A DNA stretch of 64,000 nucleotides from Phlebotomus papatasi (Eukaryota > Arthropoda > Insecta > Diptera > Psychodidae), in contig NC_077222.1 in NCBI RefSeq assembly GCF_024763615.1, forward strand, positions 48,174,001 through 48,238,000. The letters run 5' to 3'. Within the stretch, counting starts at the first letter, position 1, and each line of letters begins with the position of its first letter. The translations under genes were made by a program, and so were the position numbers. Below are positions 40,201 to 44,974 of this stretch, one piece after another. The notes beneath the pieces are model-generated. The model had not been told where the DNA came from. It saw nothing but the letters and a program-made list of their open reading frames with translations, and did not search any database.

Positions 40201-41224
40201 CATTTTACACGCAAGGAAAAAATTACAAAAATCCTAAAAGAGTGGTTTCTGGAGGGGAAGGATAGACGTGGGGATGAAATTGATATGATATTTGGATTCC
40301 TTGGATCAACTTATGGGGGAGTACTTAGAACATTCCAAGTCGATATCTTCATTAGTTTGTCCAGAAAATGAGATAGAAGGATTTCTGCCATTTTTTTCTA
40401 TGCGTGTAAAATGTTAAAATTCTTGCAAAAGTCGATGAATAAAAAAAAGTAAGACGTCCAAAAAAAAAGTTTCTTCCACAAATTATACCCTTTGAGTTCC
40501 TCTAACGAACAGTCCAAGTGCGAGAATTGTGGGTCACTCCTGGTCCCAGCAGTAGATGGTCAAAAATGACGCTGCAAAAAGTGTCTTCTTCGACATAAAT
40601 GGTTCTGGATGACCACGATTTACCCATAGCCAATTACATATACCAGATTCTGAAAGCTAATGAACCAAGCTTTCCAAAAATAGTTCACTTATCCAATTAT
40701 GTTCATCAGGAGCTGAGATATACCACTCCAAACTTTTTACCTCTTCTACTGACAGAATATATGATCTCATCTAATATATACCTTTAGCTAGCTCTACACG
40801 TAGAATAGGGGAGAATGATACAGATGAAAACGCAATAGGATGATGAGGAATTATTATGATACTTCTATGTATATATATATTTCAACCCTGTCATAAGTTG
40901 GAATATAGAGGATAATCCTAATATCTTTTGACATAATCCCCCTATACAACATTTTTATTATTCTGCTCGCGCCAGTTTTTTTTTTCTTCTTTTTTAAACA
41001 TGTTGCCCGCCCCATCTTTCCCACCATTTAATTTTCCATTTAAGTACATCATCTGTCGCGTGCACACCCTATACACAACATATCACATCGTTAACATCGG
41101 ATGGCAATTTAATGTACCTCTCAGCCGGATGCAAATCATCATCCACCAAATACTTTATTCCGTGAACGGTAGACATTCTCGAATATCTCTTCCACCATAC
41201 ACTATTCCTTAGACGTAATTTCAT
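1124..41224 (-). CDS. DEG/ENaC (pickpocket/Nach family) sodium channel subunit, 7 coding exons, complete
   Basis: The coding sequence joins (minus strand) 41224-41118, 34320-34117, 34009-33457, 16200-16014, 9977-9842, 9707-9607 and 1236-1124. All introns have GT...AG ends and compatible phases, and the total is 1401 bases, giving 466 residues and a stop. Family landmarks appear in the right order. These are His21-Gly22 (cytosolic gating motif), TM1 about 37-58, the post-TM1 motif PYPAVTIC (81-88), a palm/finger region with Cys161, 169, 178, 179 and 192, QRGC (282-285), a Cys-rich domain at 309-345, CASCLPEC (374-381), and TM2 about 431-457 with the selectivity filter Gly441-Ser442-Ser443. Members form trimeric amiloride-sensitive Na+ channels in the plasma membrane with short cytosolic ends and a large ectodomain. 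Insect members serve chemo-, mechano- and osmosensation or fluid clearance. I cannot assign a specific pickpocket orthologue. Length is at the short end of the family (usually about 450-600). The family assignment is firm; transcript ends are not. Confidence 0.93.
1312..2340. other. Intron 6 sequence without recognisable features
   Basis: AT-rich unique-looking sequence. I see no exon or complete repeat here. A short fragment reading TAGGGGGAGGTGGGGGTAC near 2282 resembles the ends of the TAGGGG-type elements but has no matching partner. Confidence 0.4.
2343..3520. mobile_element. Foldback TIR element, family TAGGGGAGACTGGGGCAAAA (copy 1)
   Basis: The ends GGGGAGACTGGGGCAAAA and TTTTGCCCCAGTCTTCCC are inverted and flanked by TA. 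The interior folds back: TTATAGGAAATTTACTGCTC near 2995 is matched in reverse near 3410. It carries a smaller palindromic insert at 3081-3345. A second copy occupies 5033-7835 around other insertions. Confidence 0.75.
3081..3345. mobile_element. Palindromic MITE with TGGCTCCGGCAC ends
   Basis: The inverted ends TGGCTCCGGCACACC and GGTGTGCCGGAGCCA enclose near-complementary arms (motifs CTTTCTCACATG, GCATATG and (GAA)n). It lies inside the foldback element 2343-3520. Related sequence near 2750-2960 lacks clean ends. A longer relative with TTA target duplication is at 13585-14579. Confidence 0.7.
3521..5032. other. Intron 6 sequence without recognisable features
   Basis: AT-rich. Short open frames here (for example around 4202-4663) occur on both strands without splice logic or similarity, so I call nothing. 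Confidence 0.4.
5067..5447. mobile_element. MITE with TCGTCGGYTCC ends, TA target duplication
   Basis: The termini TCGTCGGTTCCAAAGAAGA and TCTTCTTCGGAGCCGACGA are inverted, and TA flanks both sides. It is 381 bases long with no coding potential. It sits immediately next to the CCGG-rich element inside the larger host element. Confidence 0.7.
5450..7276 (+). mobile_element. CCGG-rich modular element, copy A
   Basis: One end carries a perfect hairpin, GGTGAGATTSTTAASAATCTCACC in consensus. The other end reads CTCACCTAC...TTAGGATTATCTGTCCC. A (CCGG)n tract lies at about 5584-5611. The middle holds degenerate modules of roughly 300 bases built from ATCTCCGGTTCTA, AGGGGCGC, TTAGTATGTTGTAG and ACCGATTTTGATGA. 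No transposase frame is visible and no clear target duplication is seen. Copy B (10662-12501) is the inverted counterpart. Confidence 0.7.
5582..5611. repeat. (CCGG)n tract
   Basis: A simple run of CCGG units inside copy A. The same place in copy B (about 12328-12363) has CCGG units interrupted by CCGGA variants, which shows slippage between copies. Confidence 0.9.
8028..8202. mobile_element. MITE TAGGGGAAACTGGGGCACC, 175 bases
   Basis: The ends GGGGAAACTGGGGCACCACC and GGTGGTGCCCCAGTTTCCCC are perfectly inverted over more than 30 bases (continuing AAACACGGGGTA) and flanked by TA duplications. It has no coding capacity. Confidence 0.85.
8279..8544 (+). repeat. CCCGAAAG repeat family, copy 1
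   Basis: Internally repetitive sequence built from short units such as CCAAAATCCCGAAAG at one side and GGGATTTTGGCT-like units at the other, around a conserved core (ATTATCCTCCATTAATTTCA, then TCAGGATTTTGAACATT). Three other copies are in this window (24020-24219, 43337-43446, 44152-44346). The short units at both ends are arranged as inverted repeats. Confidence 0.65.
8545..9600. other. Intron 6 sequence next to exon 6, no recognisable features
   Basis: AT-rich, with short spurious open frames on both strands. Nothing recognisable apart from the exon 6 donor region at its right edge. Confidence 0.4.
9607..9707 (-). CDS. Channel exon 6: pre-TM2 palm strand and wrist
   Basis: The exon encodes residues 397-429. 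The text LITLDVHFRYATMVKYRTYV followed by VYEFLDLI fits the family segment just before TM2 (about l.vyf......y.r.......LL...GG). The acceptor ends TTCTAAG|TGAGG and the donor is AATAG|GTGAGT. The single leftover G joins TT of exon 7 to give Val430, placing AFGGIAGLFLG directly after it. The short acceptor tract is somewhat weak, but no other site gives a continuous domain. Confidence 0.88.
9842..9977 (-). CDS. Channel exon 5: CLPEC Cys motif of the ectodomain
   Basis: The exon encodes residues 352-395 with split codons at both ends. CASCLPECSHVTYNIATES matches the family signature C.CLP.C....Y that lies between the Cys-rich domain and the pre-TM2 region. Asn370-Ala-Thr is a possible glycosylation site. 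The acceptor is TTAATTTATAG|AACA and the donor is CTCCC|GTAAGC. The phase joins G|AA (Glu351) upstream and CC|T (Pro396) downstream. It is separated from exon 6 by a 134-base intron. Confidence 0.9.
10662..12501 (-). mobile_element. CCGG-rich modular element, copy B (inverted relative to A)
   Basis: It begins AAGGGACAGATAATCCTAAC and ends in the GGTGAGATTGTTAAGAATCT hairpin, the exact reverse of copy A along the full length with scattered substitutions. Its modules and CCGG tract are in the same order. Copies A and B therefore form a 1.8-kb inverted pair with a 3.4-kb spacer inside the channel gene. Confidence 0.75.
12580..12857. mobile_element. Palindromic mini-copy C of the CCGG-rich element
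   Basis: A nearly perfect 280-base palindrome. Both ends are TTAGGTGAGATT hairpins, both arms hold the same CCTAACAAAATTTCATGTC and CACTTCCTGATC text, and the centre is CCGGCCGGAAC. It is only the terminal part of elements A/B turned back on itself. About 75 bases separate it from copy B. Confidence 0.8.
12925..13584. other. Intron 4 sequence without recognisable features
   Basis: AT-rich sequence. No exon signal or repeat identified. Confidence 0.4.
13684..14389 (-). mobile_element. Short non-LTR retroposon with (GAA)n tail and 11-base target duplication
   Basis: Read on the minus strand it ends in AAAACAAAAGAAGAAGAAG, and the direct repeat ACTTATGCATS flanks it (13673-13683 and about 14390-14400). 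It interrupts the arm motif of the surrounding TIR element. Close to the tail it holds GGCTATATGGACC and GAGTCCGACAGCC. With its 5' open frame (13967-14320) it looks like an internally deleted or truncated LINE. The family is not certain. Confidence 0.5.
13967..14311 (-). pseudogene. Relic open frame in the retroposon
   Basis: A frame starting MSAQIKVKITMIKFE, broken by one stop, continues KFYKEIRFRVKSVREIKFEV and then a hydrophilic stretch with EKPPPARSVANFSMW and KENLGDQDQRKPSN. The single in-frame stop and the position inside the retroposon suggest the start of an ORF1-like protein. I recognise no domain. Confidence 0.35.
14656..14793. mobile_element. Small palindromic MITE with CARCGCACAATAA ends
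   Basis: CAGCGCACAATAATTTTTGT at the left is matched in reverse by ATTTATTGTGCGTTG at the right. AAACATGTTTT-type arms and a short central loop complete a hairpin of about 138 bases. No clear target duplication. Confidence 0.65.
14794..16013. other. Intron 4 sequence next to exon 4, no firm features
   Basis: AT-rich. A TAGGGG-type end (GGGGTAGCTGGAATGAC near 15074) has no clear partner. GGTTTCAATCCC near 15650 resembles a tRNA B box but lacks an A box at the right spacing. Confidence 0.35.
16014..16200 (-). CDS. Channel exon 4: Cys-rich ectodomain segment
   Basis: The exon encodes residues 289-350 plus one base of Glu351. The core YHLENCIAECRQRYMVQYC, followed by NCTVDFMYPTG and CNATGIRC, matches the ENaC Cys-rich domain pattern Y....C..eC........C.C.p...p......C.......C. 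Cysteines lie at 309, 313, 322, 324, 338 and 345. Sequons are at Asn323 and Asn339. The acceptor is a poly-T tract ending CCTCAG|CGTG and the donor is GCTG|GTAATA. It sits alone, 17.3 kb downstream of exon 3 and 6.0 kb upstream of exon 5. Confidence 0.92.
16201..17046. other. Intron 3 sequence upstream of exon 4
   Basis: Moderately AT-rich sequence with overlapping short open frames on both strands (16216-16534) that lack family similarity. Around 16957-17033 there is an imperfect hairpin, CGAAATTCAAATATGC against GCATATTTGAATTTCGC. Confidence 0.35.
17108..18872. mobile_element. Middle element of the nest: AGGGTAAAGTGNTACAAGTTGG
   Basis: The ends GGGTAAAGTGCTACAAGTTG and CAACTTGTATCACTTTACCC are inverted and flanked by TA. 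Subterminal repeats of GTACAAGTTGGACA follow. Almost the whole interior is the inner element at 17178-18726. Confidence 0.75.
17178..18726 (+). mobile_element. Inner element of the nest: CCGTCGTTGCGGGTGACTTTG (copy 1)
   Basis: The ends CCGTCGTTGCGGGTGACTTT and AAAGTCACCCGCAACGACGG are perfect inverted repeats flanked by TA. The host reads TTTAG-TA-CTTCATT once the insert is removed. One terminus repeats GGGTGACTTTGCAC twice. The inside folds back: GACAGAAACGTCAAATCAAG near 18374 is reversed near 17705, and TTAGTATGTTSTRGCTGATGT-type text occurs on both arms. A second, inverted copy is at 54406-55951. Confidence 0.85.
19159..19735. mobile_element. Tc1-like non-autonomous element CARTGGCGGCCAAAATAATAG
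   Basis: The inverted ends CAATGGCGGCCAAAATAATA and TATTATTTTGGCCGCCACTG are flanked by TA. CAGTGG-type ends with TA duplication are typical of Tc1/mariner. The 577-base interior also contains TTTGGCCGCTAGAGGTCTCT and its near-reverse, so it is partly palindromic. No transposase is visible. Confidence 0.75.
19252..19276. repeat. (GATA)n microsatellite
   Basis: About six GATA units in a row inside the Tc1-like element. Confidence 0.9.
20342..20410 (+). repeat. Possible tRNA-derived SINE head
   Basis: TAGTAGAGTGTTC resembles an A box, and about 45 bases on, GGTATAAATTCGAACG resembles a degenerate B box, with GAACGCTCGGCTCGGGAG between. The arms do not form a good cloverleaf, so this is not a functional tRNA. 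The body boundaries are unclear. Confidence 0.3.
21036..21289 (+). mobile_element. CACTGAGA repeat, copy 1 (254 bases)
   Basis: It runs from CACTGAGAACAAAAGGATG to TTTTCGGATTTCTCTCAGTG and is over 90 percent identical by eye to 51067-51321. Between the ends are inverted pieces of AATGTTAATTTTACACC and GGGTAAAATTAACATT. No convincing target duplication. Confidence 0.7.
21290..23231. other. Intron 3 sequence without firm features
   Basis: AT-rich sequence. A TAGGGGAGTGTGAAACAG end at about 22917 and a TAGGGGAAACTAGC end at about 23174 resemble the TAGGGG-type termini, but I could not pair them with certainty. Confidence 0.35.
23232..23961. mobile_element. TIR element TAGGGGAAAGTATTCCCCTTC, 730 bases
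   Basis: The left end GGGGAAAGTATTCCCCTTCG and right end CGAAGGGAGAGTATTTTCCC are inverted, extending through CATGCCTTCGAATA on both sides, and TA flanks both. No coding potential. Confidence 0.8.
24020..24219 (+). repeat. CCCGAAAG repeat family, copy 2
   Basis: Same order as the copy at 8279-8544: short CCAAAATCCCGAA units, the core TTTCATCCCTTTCAGGATTT, then GGCTTTCGGGATCTTGGCTT units and GCCTCCG. The central part is slightly shorter. Confidence 0.65.
24304..24731. mobile_element. MITE AGGGTAAGTGTGCCAAATTCC, intact copy 2
   Basis: It runs from GGGTGAGTGTGCCAAATTTC to GGAATTTGGCACACTTACCC with TA on both flanks. The inner part contains CACGTCATCTCGTTTGTCGA and GGCCACCTTTATTCTCATAG, shared with the copies at 10302, 35607 and 49723. 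Confidence 0.8.
24732..26114. other. Intron 3 sequence; GC-richer patch near 25030-25260, no gene seen
   Basis: Around 25030-25260 the sequence is less AT-rich and holds a duplicated GGTGGCCAAC/GGTGGCCAAG phrase, with short open frames but no splice signals or similarity. The remainder is AT-rich. Confidence 0.35.
26115..26313. mobile_element. MITE TAGGGGGAAGTGRGGCACC (diverged copy)
   Basis: The left end GGGGGAAGTGAGGCACTTTT and right end CAAAGGTGCCTCACTTTCTC are inverted. The interior inverted pair AACTTAGTTTCACAAACC/AAGCTAAATTGCAATATGG matches copies at 32613 and 49632. The outer right terminus has decayed. Confidence 0.65.
26402..29309. mobile_element. Large foldback element, Harbinger-like CACTGTGCAAC ends, TAA duplication
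   Basis: Two arms of about 950 bases (26402-27350 and 28352-29309) are near-perfect reverse complements around a 1-kb loop. The termini CACTGTGCAAC and GTTGCACAGTG are flanked by TAA on both sides, a TWA-type duplication. Each arm carries the same 80-residue open frame. The loop contains a second inverted repeat (TTTGGATTTGGTATTTAAA with TTTAAATACCAAATCCGAAA). Near 26560-26680 the arm holds the ATCTCC...ACCGATTT...CACCAGGGGCGC module seen in the CCGG-rich element. Confidence 0.8.
29669..30012. mobile_element. pogo-like MITE CAGTAGAGTTCCACAAATTTG
   Basis: The ends CAGTAGAGTTCC and GAAGCTCTACTG are inverted with TA on both flanks, and subterminal AAATTTGAAC motifs recur on both sides. CAGTAGAG ends and TA duplication are typical of pogo/Tigger-like elements. 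A right end of the same type lies at about 20640-20662. Confidence 0.65.
30013..32122. other. Intron 3 sequence, mostly featureless
   Basis: Two related inverted phrases (GGGGGGATTTCGAAAT and TGCACCGG near 30060-30110; TGCACCGG and TTCGAAATAAAATTCCCCC near 30745-30815) may be the ends of a further TIR element. A small frame at 30279-30467 (FMPGDEHFIKKRRWGDLLYQ) lies between them. A (GATT)n microsatellite is at 31613-31636. Confidence 0.35.
31613..31636. repeat. (GATT)n microsatellite
   Basis: Five to six GATT units in tandem. Confidence 0.85.
32123..32337. mobile_element. Tc1-like MITE CAGTGCCGGACAAAATTGTAC
   Basis: CAGTGCCGGACAAAATTGTA and TACAATTTTGTCACTTG are inverted over about 20 bases with one small change and flanked by TA. 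It is 215 bases long and non-coding. Confidence 0.7.
32613..32827. mobile_element. MITE TAGGGGGAAGTGGGGTACC
   Basis: The ends GGGGGAAGTGGGGTACCTTT and AAAGGTGCCCCACATTCCCC are inverted and flanked by TA. The inner inverted repeat is ATTTTTCACCTATTTTTA with TAGGTGAAAAATCCC. Same family as 26115 and 49632. Confidence 0.8.
33457..34009 (-). CDS. Channel exon 3: ectodomain palm/finger region
   Basis: The largest exon (553 bases) encodes residues 105-288. It contains VLREVSPRCSRIFQEPCWW, then a CC pair and TIFSTQVSTYGHCLSFN, which matches the family pattern C....C.W....dC...F....T..G.C..FN. It ends with YSSSGVKRFPPAQRGCFLE, corresponding to the conserved r.l...qRgC...e segment. Asn208-Glu-Ser is a possible N-glycosylation site. 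The acceptor is CTCCCAG|GTACGC and the donor is CTCGAG|GTAAAC, phase 0. The open frame past the donor adds only Val-Asn before a stop, which supports this splice site. Confidence 0.92.
34117..34320 (-). CDS. Channel exon 2: TM1 and post-TM1 motif
   Basis: The exon encodes residues 37-103 with partial codons at both ends. ILWFMLVTLAVFGTVF is the first membrane helix. It is followed by IYPVSEIPYPAVTIC and NRINW, the strongly conserved family signature after TM1 (consensus about fPAVTiCn.N). The acceptor is a pyrimidine-rich tract ending CAG at 34323-34321 and the donor is CCA|GTGAGT. The frame stays open upstream to about 34560 but has no ATG there and no family similarity, so I treat that part as intron. 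Only 107 bases separate it from exon 3. Confidence 0.92.
34321..35606. other. Intron 1 near exon 2, no firm features
   Basis: The first 240 bases on the minus strand stay open in the exon 2 frame but have no start codon or family motif. The rest is AT-rich. A TAGGGTGAAAGGAACACC end near 35467 has no paired end because another MITE follows directly at 35607. Confidence 0.4.
35607..36022. mobile_element. MITE AGGGTAAGTGTGCCAAATTCC, intact copy 3
   Basis: It runs from GGGTAAGTGTGCCAAATTCC to GAAATTTGGCACATGTACCC. The interior shares CGACAAACGAGATGACGTG and GAATGATTTTAGAGTA with the other copies. Flanking TA is present. Confidence 0.75.
36030..36280 (-). repeat. tRNA-derived SINE, copy 1
   Basis: On the minus strand the head has an A-box-like TGGGTCAAGTGGATAG (about 36262-36247) and a clear B box, GGTTCGAATCCCC (about 36227-36215). 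The body holds GATTCCACAGGCATGGGAGTG and ACAACCTCATCC, shared with the SINE at 54080-54400. It is an RNA polymerase III-type retroposon, not a functional tRNA, because no proper acceptor stem forms. Confidence 0.6.
36880..37600 (-). repeat. Tandem ~310-base repeat, two units
   Basis: Two successive units share GACCGATGCAGTCGG, CCTTCAATAATTCAAAATGG, CGAATTTTCCGGTCATAG, the GGACTAGCTCTAA phrase and TGGGCCAATTTTTTGCAAAA. The same units occur at 50330-50890 and, inverted, at 59190-59580, so this is a dispersed satellite-like family. Open frames across it are not conserved. Confidence 0.65.
37928..38155. mobile_element. MITE TGCCCTAGACACACTTAYGAC, TAA duplication
   Basis: The ends GCCCTAGACACACTTATGAC and GTAAGTATATCTAGGGC are inverted, and TAA stands outside both (TWA type). 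An inner inverted repeat, GAGAGACGGCTTAACG, matches CGTTAAACCGTCTCTC. Relatives are at 54185-54362 and 60334-60466. Confidence 0.7.
38156..39839. other. Intron 1 sequence without firm features
   Basis: AT-rich. A short perfect hairpin (ATGGTTTCAAATG...CATTTGAAACCAT) lies at about 38464-38502. No exon or complete element seen. Confidence 0.4.
39840..40774. mobile_element. Palindromic foldback element TTAGATGAGATC, copy 1
   Basis: The 935-base element is an almost complete palindrome. TTAGATGAGATCATATATTC at the left is reversed at the right, with TA on both flanks. Each arm contains the same 60-residue frame beginning MVLDDHDLPIANYIYQILK. The centre is ordinary AT-rich sequence around ATTTGGATTCCTTGGATC. 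A near-identical copy is at 47551-48485. Confidence 0.85.
41118..41224 (-). CDS. Channel exon 1: start codon, cytosolic N terminus and His-Gly motif
   Basis: The exon encodes residues 1-35 and two bases of Arg36. It begins MKLRLRNSVWWKRYSRM and continues STVHGIKYLVDD, which is the classic W...F/Y...(I/V)HG.KY pattern just before TM1 in pickpocket proteins. The conserved His21-Gly22 pair is the gating motif of DEG/ENaC channels. The ATG at 41224-41222 is the only in-frame ATG after an upstream in-frame stop, and it has a purine (A) at -3. The donor at 41117 reads AG|GTACAT. The leftover AG joins the first G of exon 2 to make Arg, giving ER-ILWF, a typical TM1 entry. It is too short to stand out as an open frame; I found it by looking for the His-Gly motif upstream of exon 2. 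Confidence 0.9.
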
Positions 41225-41422
41225 CCTGTTGCCCGTAATTTCACTCCAATCTTCCCTTTTATTTAACTCACACCCGACACTTCACTCAACTACAACTTTG
41301 GATATGAATCGCAGAGAAATGTGAAGACACTCACTTGAAGAGTTATGCTTAAAGTTTGTCTGTGTTCGAATAAAGAAGTTCATTTAGAGGCTGGCTAGAG
41401 CAAGAAAGCTCACCATACTCAC

Positions 41423-41500
41423 CTGACGCCGGAGACCGCAGGACTAAGACGAAGGGAAATTTCCTCAGACGGAAACGTACACCCATTTTTGACTTGATGT
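41423..41500 (-). other. Possible 5' non-coding exon of the channel gene (3' end only)
   Basis: On the minus strand a strong donor, GGCGTCAG|GTGAGTATGG, ends at 41423 in a locally GC-richer stretch, about 200 bases upstream of the start codon. Possible acceptors before exon 1 exist (for example a tract ending AACACAG near 41360). This would fit a spliced leader exon. The 5' limit is arbitrary and no TATA box or initiator is claimed. Confidence 0.3.
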
Positions 41501-41610
41501 AGTCTTTCTAATTTTTAAAAACTTTTTTTTAAGTGATCCTTTTTAGATCTTTAAGATAAAACTAAATTCCTCAATGAACTAAAAATCGTAAGTTTCGAAA
41601 AAAAACTGTA

Positions 41611-42573
41611 GGGGAAAGTCGTATGCCTTTAAATGTAGCAGCCTTTAAATGTTGCGATTTTTTCGTTGTTCTCAAAAGCATAAATTATATTCTATTAACT
41701 ATTAGGTAGCTATCCATCATCCTCACAAATCATCAAAAAATGGAGAGCCTAGCTCCTATTTCCTAGATGCTAGATCAAATAAAATGAAAATGAGCTCTAA
41801 ACTGTAATTTTGATGTTCCACAAATCATGTGATTTTTCATAGTAAAAATCATTTTACAAATAAATCTTCCATTGTGACACATAGAAGGTTAATCAGACTT
41901 AATATTTCTGTTAATACATTTTGATTCAGATGACACAATTTTTGTGGGTGGCAAAAAATTGCAAATATCACCCTGCAGCAGCCTTTAAATGCTAGTGTCG
42001 TGTGCCTTTAAAACCTATCTTTCCATACACCAAAACATGTGAAATCGAACTCCTACTTTTCTCTGACGAGCGTCATACAAATACTTATAACCTGCTATCT
42101 TGCTCCGGCCGGGATGTTTCAAGTTGACAATTTTCAACTTCAATGGCTTTTTCTTCCAAATTTTCAAGTGCAAAACAGTTCTTCAGAAAAATGTGAAGAA
42201 AAGTTATTGTTTAATGTCTTTAGACTGCAGTGATGATTTTAGTGAGTGCGTTAGGCTTCAACCTAATCATTTATAGCCCATTTAGTTTTATTGATTCAAT
42301 ATTCTCAGTGAAAAAAAAAACATTTAAAGGTAGCTGCCTCGCGTTTAAAGGCAGACTATGCCAGCTGCCTTCATACAAATCGACATCACTTTTTTAATTT
42401 CCTCAGAAGGAAAAACTGAGGACTTGCAAGTGCTAAATAAGGTAATCATATACGCCGAATGAACAAGAGAATTTTTTGGTGTAGTAGAAAATAAAATCCA
42501 TTTTGTGGATTCTTCAGAAAAAAATCTTAAATTTGGAACTCCATTTTTCGTTTGAAGGCAGACGACTTTCCCC
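41611..42573. mobile_element. TIR element TAGGGGAAAGTCGTATGCC, 963 bases
   Basis: GGGGAAAGTCGTATGCCTTT and AAGGCAGACGACTTTCCCC are inverted ends with TA on both sides. Subterminal repeats of GCAGCCTTTAAATG recur inside. No transposase. It lies just upstream of the channel start exon, beyond the possible leader exon. Confidence 0.8.
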
Positions 42574-42716
42574 TAACGTTTTTTCTCATAGTTAGTTTAT
42601 TATTTAGAGAGGCCAAATGTTTGTAGATAATCCATCGGCTTTTAGGTGACAAGACCGAAAAGGCACATTGATTTCATATGATTTCTATTCCTTTTCAATA
42701 TTTGGTTTTTAGTTTA

Positions 42717-43045
42717 CAGTAGAGTCTCGCTATAGGCTATCGTTCTATAGTCCACAATTTATCGACAGTTGATTTCAAATCACCGAGGTTATGTTTTTTA
42801 GTACGCGACATGCAATGTTGTCATAATTATTTTTAATATTTTTGGCAAACTTTATTGAGTAGTTGTGATAATTGTGATCCATAATGAAAAGAGTGAGGAC
42901 CAGTACCACAATCGCAAAGAAAGTGGAAGCCGTCGAACAATTTCAATACTAAAAGTCGTTGATAATTTTAAAAAATGATATGGACTATAGTGCGACCCAA
43001 GTGTCAAATCTGGAACCAAATATGGACTATAGCGAGACTCTACTG
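42717..43045 (+). mobile_element. pogo/Tigger-like MITE CAGTAGAGTCTCGCTATAG
   Basis: The ends CAGTAGAGTCTCGCTATAG and CTATAGCGAGACTCTACTG are perfect inverted repeats flanked by TA. The 329-base interior keeps a fragment of coding sequence (42884-42952). Internal direct phrases ATATGGACTATAGYG show partial end duplication. Confidence 0.8.
42884..42952 (+). pseudogene. Fossil N terminus of a pogo-type transposase
   Basis: ATG is followed by KRVRTSTTIAKKVEAVEQF-QY and a stop. The pattern KR.R..lTi..K.e.i..f is the first helix of the CENP-B-type DNA-binding domain that starts pogo/Tigger transposases. The rest of the protein is deleted, so the element depends on a transposase made elsewhere. 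Confidence 0.5.
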
Positions 43046-43336
43046 TATCTGGCAAATGGGTTCAAAGTTCAAACATTTCTTTTGTTTATATTCGTAAATT
43101 CGTTCACGCATTGTCTGTTCATCTCAAGTTATAATCTTGGTAATAATCAGGTAATAATCATAGGTAGTAATCTTGCGGGAAAAAAACCTCAACGCACTCA
43201 AATGGAAGCCTGAGTGCAGCGATGCAGTAAGATACCGCTCCCACTATAGTCTAATCTAATCTTAATCGATATTTAAAGTCATCAGTCTCATTCCGAGTGG
43301 GGGAGAAAGAGCATCCGGTAACTGAAAGATGCTCCC

Positions 43337-43446
43337 AAAATTATTCTACACATTATCCTAAATATAATTTCATCCCTTTCAGGATTTTGAACATTCCGGA
43401 TTTTGGCTATCGGAATTTTGACGTTCGGGATTTTGACTGCCTCCGG
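43337..43446 (+). repeat. CCCGAAAG repeat family, copy 3 (partial)
   Basis: It keeps AATTATTCTACACATTATCC, TTTCATCCCTTTCAGGATTT and units like GGCTATCGGAATTTTGAC up to GCCTCCGG. The left set of short units is missing. Confidence 0.6.
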
Positions 43447-44151
43447 TATGAATCATATACCGCTAAATATTTCAATGAATAGGGAGGAAAGTGATTACTA
43501 CTCTAATATGTAAATGTTTGCTTAATATTCCTTCTAAGATAAAATGTAATATTCCGTTGACTGACTAATTCTACTCCGGTTTCCCCTATTACTGAGGATT
43601 TTATAGGATCCCTCATAAATTTGTACAGGGTTTCTTAAGTTGCATAAAAATAGGTCTGTTATTAATCATGCTTCTAGATTACGATAAGCTCCTACAAACT
43701 GCTTTGTATGACCAGTAAGAAGTTTTTTTTATAGAACCCTTAATACTTTTTAAGTATTTTTAGAGATTTCTATGTCAGGTAATTCAATTGAATAATCATC
43801 TTAATCCGTTCTTCTTAACTATAATCGTGCGGTATAATATACCATTTATCTCCAAGAGGATTTAATCCTTACAGCTAACGAGATTTCTAAACATTAAGAG
43901 AAAAATACCCTGTCCTTATAAGATGCAATTGTAATACTTTAAATAAAGGCCAGATATTTTTATGTGATCCACTGATTCCTAACACGTTAAGGTCGAAAGG
44001 GTCCGAAAAAATTATTCTTTCTGACTATTTAGAGAAAAAAGTAACTTTGCAATTGTCTTAGAAAAAGTTACTTTTGAGCTTACCGGTAATAAAATCATCG
44101 GTAAAGGCTATTTCTCTACCGGTTTGACCAAAATAGATTTCGTTTGAAACG

Positions 44152-44346
44152 GAAGAAGCCAAAAACCCGAACGCCAAAATCCTGAAAGCCAAAATTCCGA
44201 AAGCCAGAATCCTTAAAGCCAAAATACCGAATGTTAATCCTGAAAGGGATGAAATTATACGGAGGATAATGTGTAGAATAATTTCCCAAGCCACAGAAAA
44301 TTTCCCTTTGTCTCCAGCAAGCGCGGGTGCAATTGTAGTAGTAGCT
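44152..44346 (-). repeat. CCCGAAAG repeat family, copy 4 (inverted)
   Basis: It has six or so tandem units of AGCCAAAATCCTGAA type, the core CCTGAAAGGGATGAAATTAT and the distal AAATTTCCCTTTGTCTCCAG, in reverse orientation to the other copies. Confidence 0.65.
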
Positions 44347-44974
44347 AAGGCGGTCTTCAGACTAGAGGTTTAGCTCAGTTCCCAAAGGTCTCAAAATCTT
44401 TAATAGCAACCGATTTAACTGGCTTTTCAGAACTTAATGAATCATTTTCCCTTAATCCAATCCTAAGTCAACATAGTACCAAAAATTTTGACTATAATAA
44501 GAAATTAGAAGAGTTAAACCATAAGGCTAAGTTTTAGGTCTGAAGCCCGTATTACGGATGCTTTGTGAAATCCGTTAGAAGAAGATAAATGGATGTTTGC
44601 AAGAGGAATTATGGTATTAATTTAGACATAAGAATCCATTATCTCGTTGCCTTTTCATCAAAAGTAAGTTAAGAGGTTGCGATGGGTTTCTTCTAAAATA
44701 TATTACATAAAATTAACTATCTGTTCATAAGAGTTATAAATTAAAACTAGATCATATTTGCTCAGATTTAGAAGACCTTTCCAATAAATCCAAGCTTGGC
44801 AAAATGGGTTCAGGGTGTTTCCTAAAGTAAACTTTGAAAATAGAGCTTTGAGATAATTGTTATAGTATAGTCAGTTTTTTAATATTCTATCGTATAAGTG
44901 AAATGTTTTCTGAAAATTGTTATTATTAATCGTGTTGGAATACTTTATTGCAATGTAATCATGTTATATTGGTG

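Noticed and set aside
41000..41212. Plus-strand 70-residue frame
   Set aside because: It lies opposite exon 1 and is a shadow of the coding strand.
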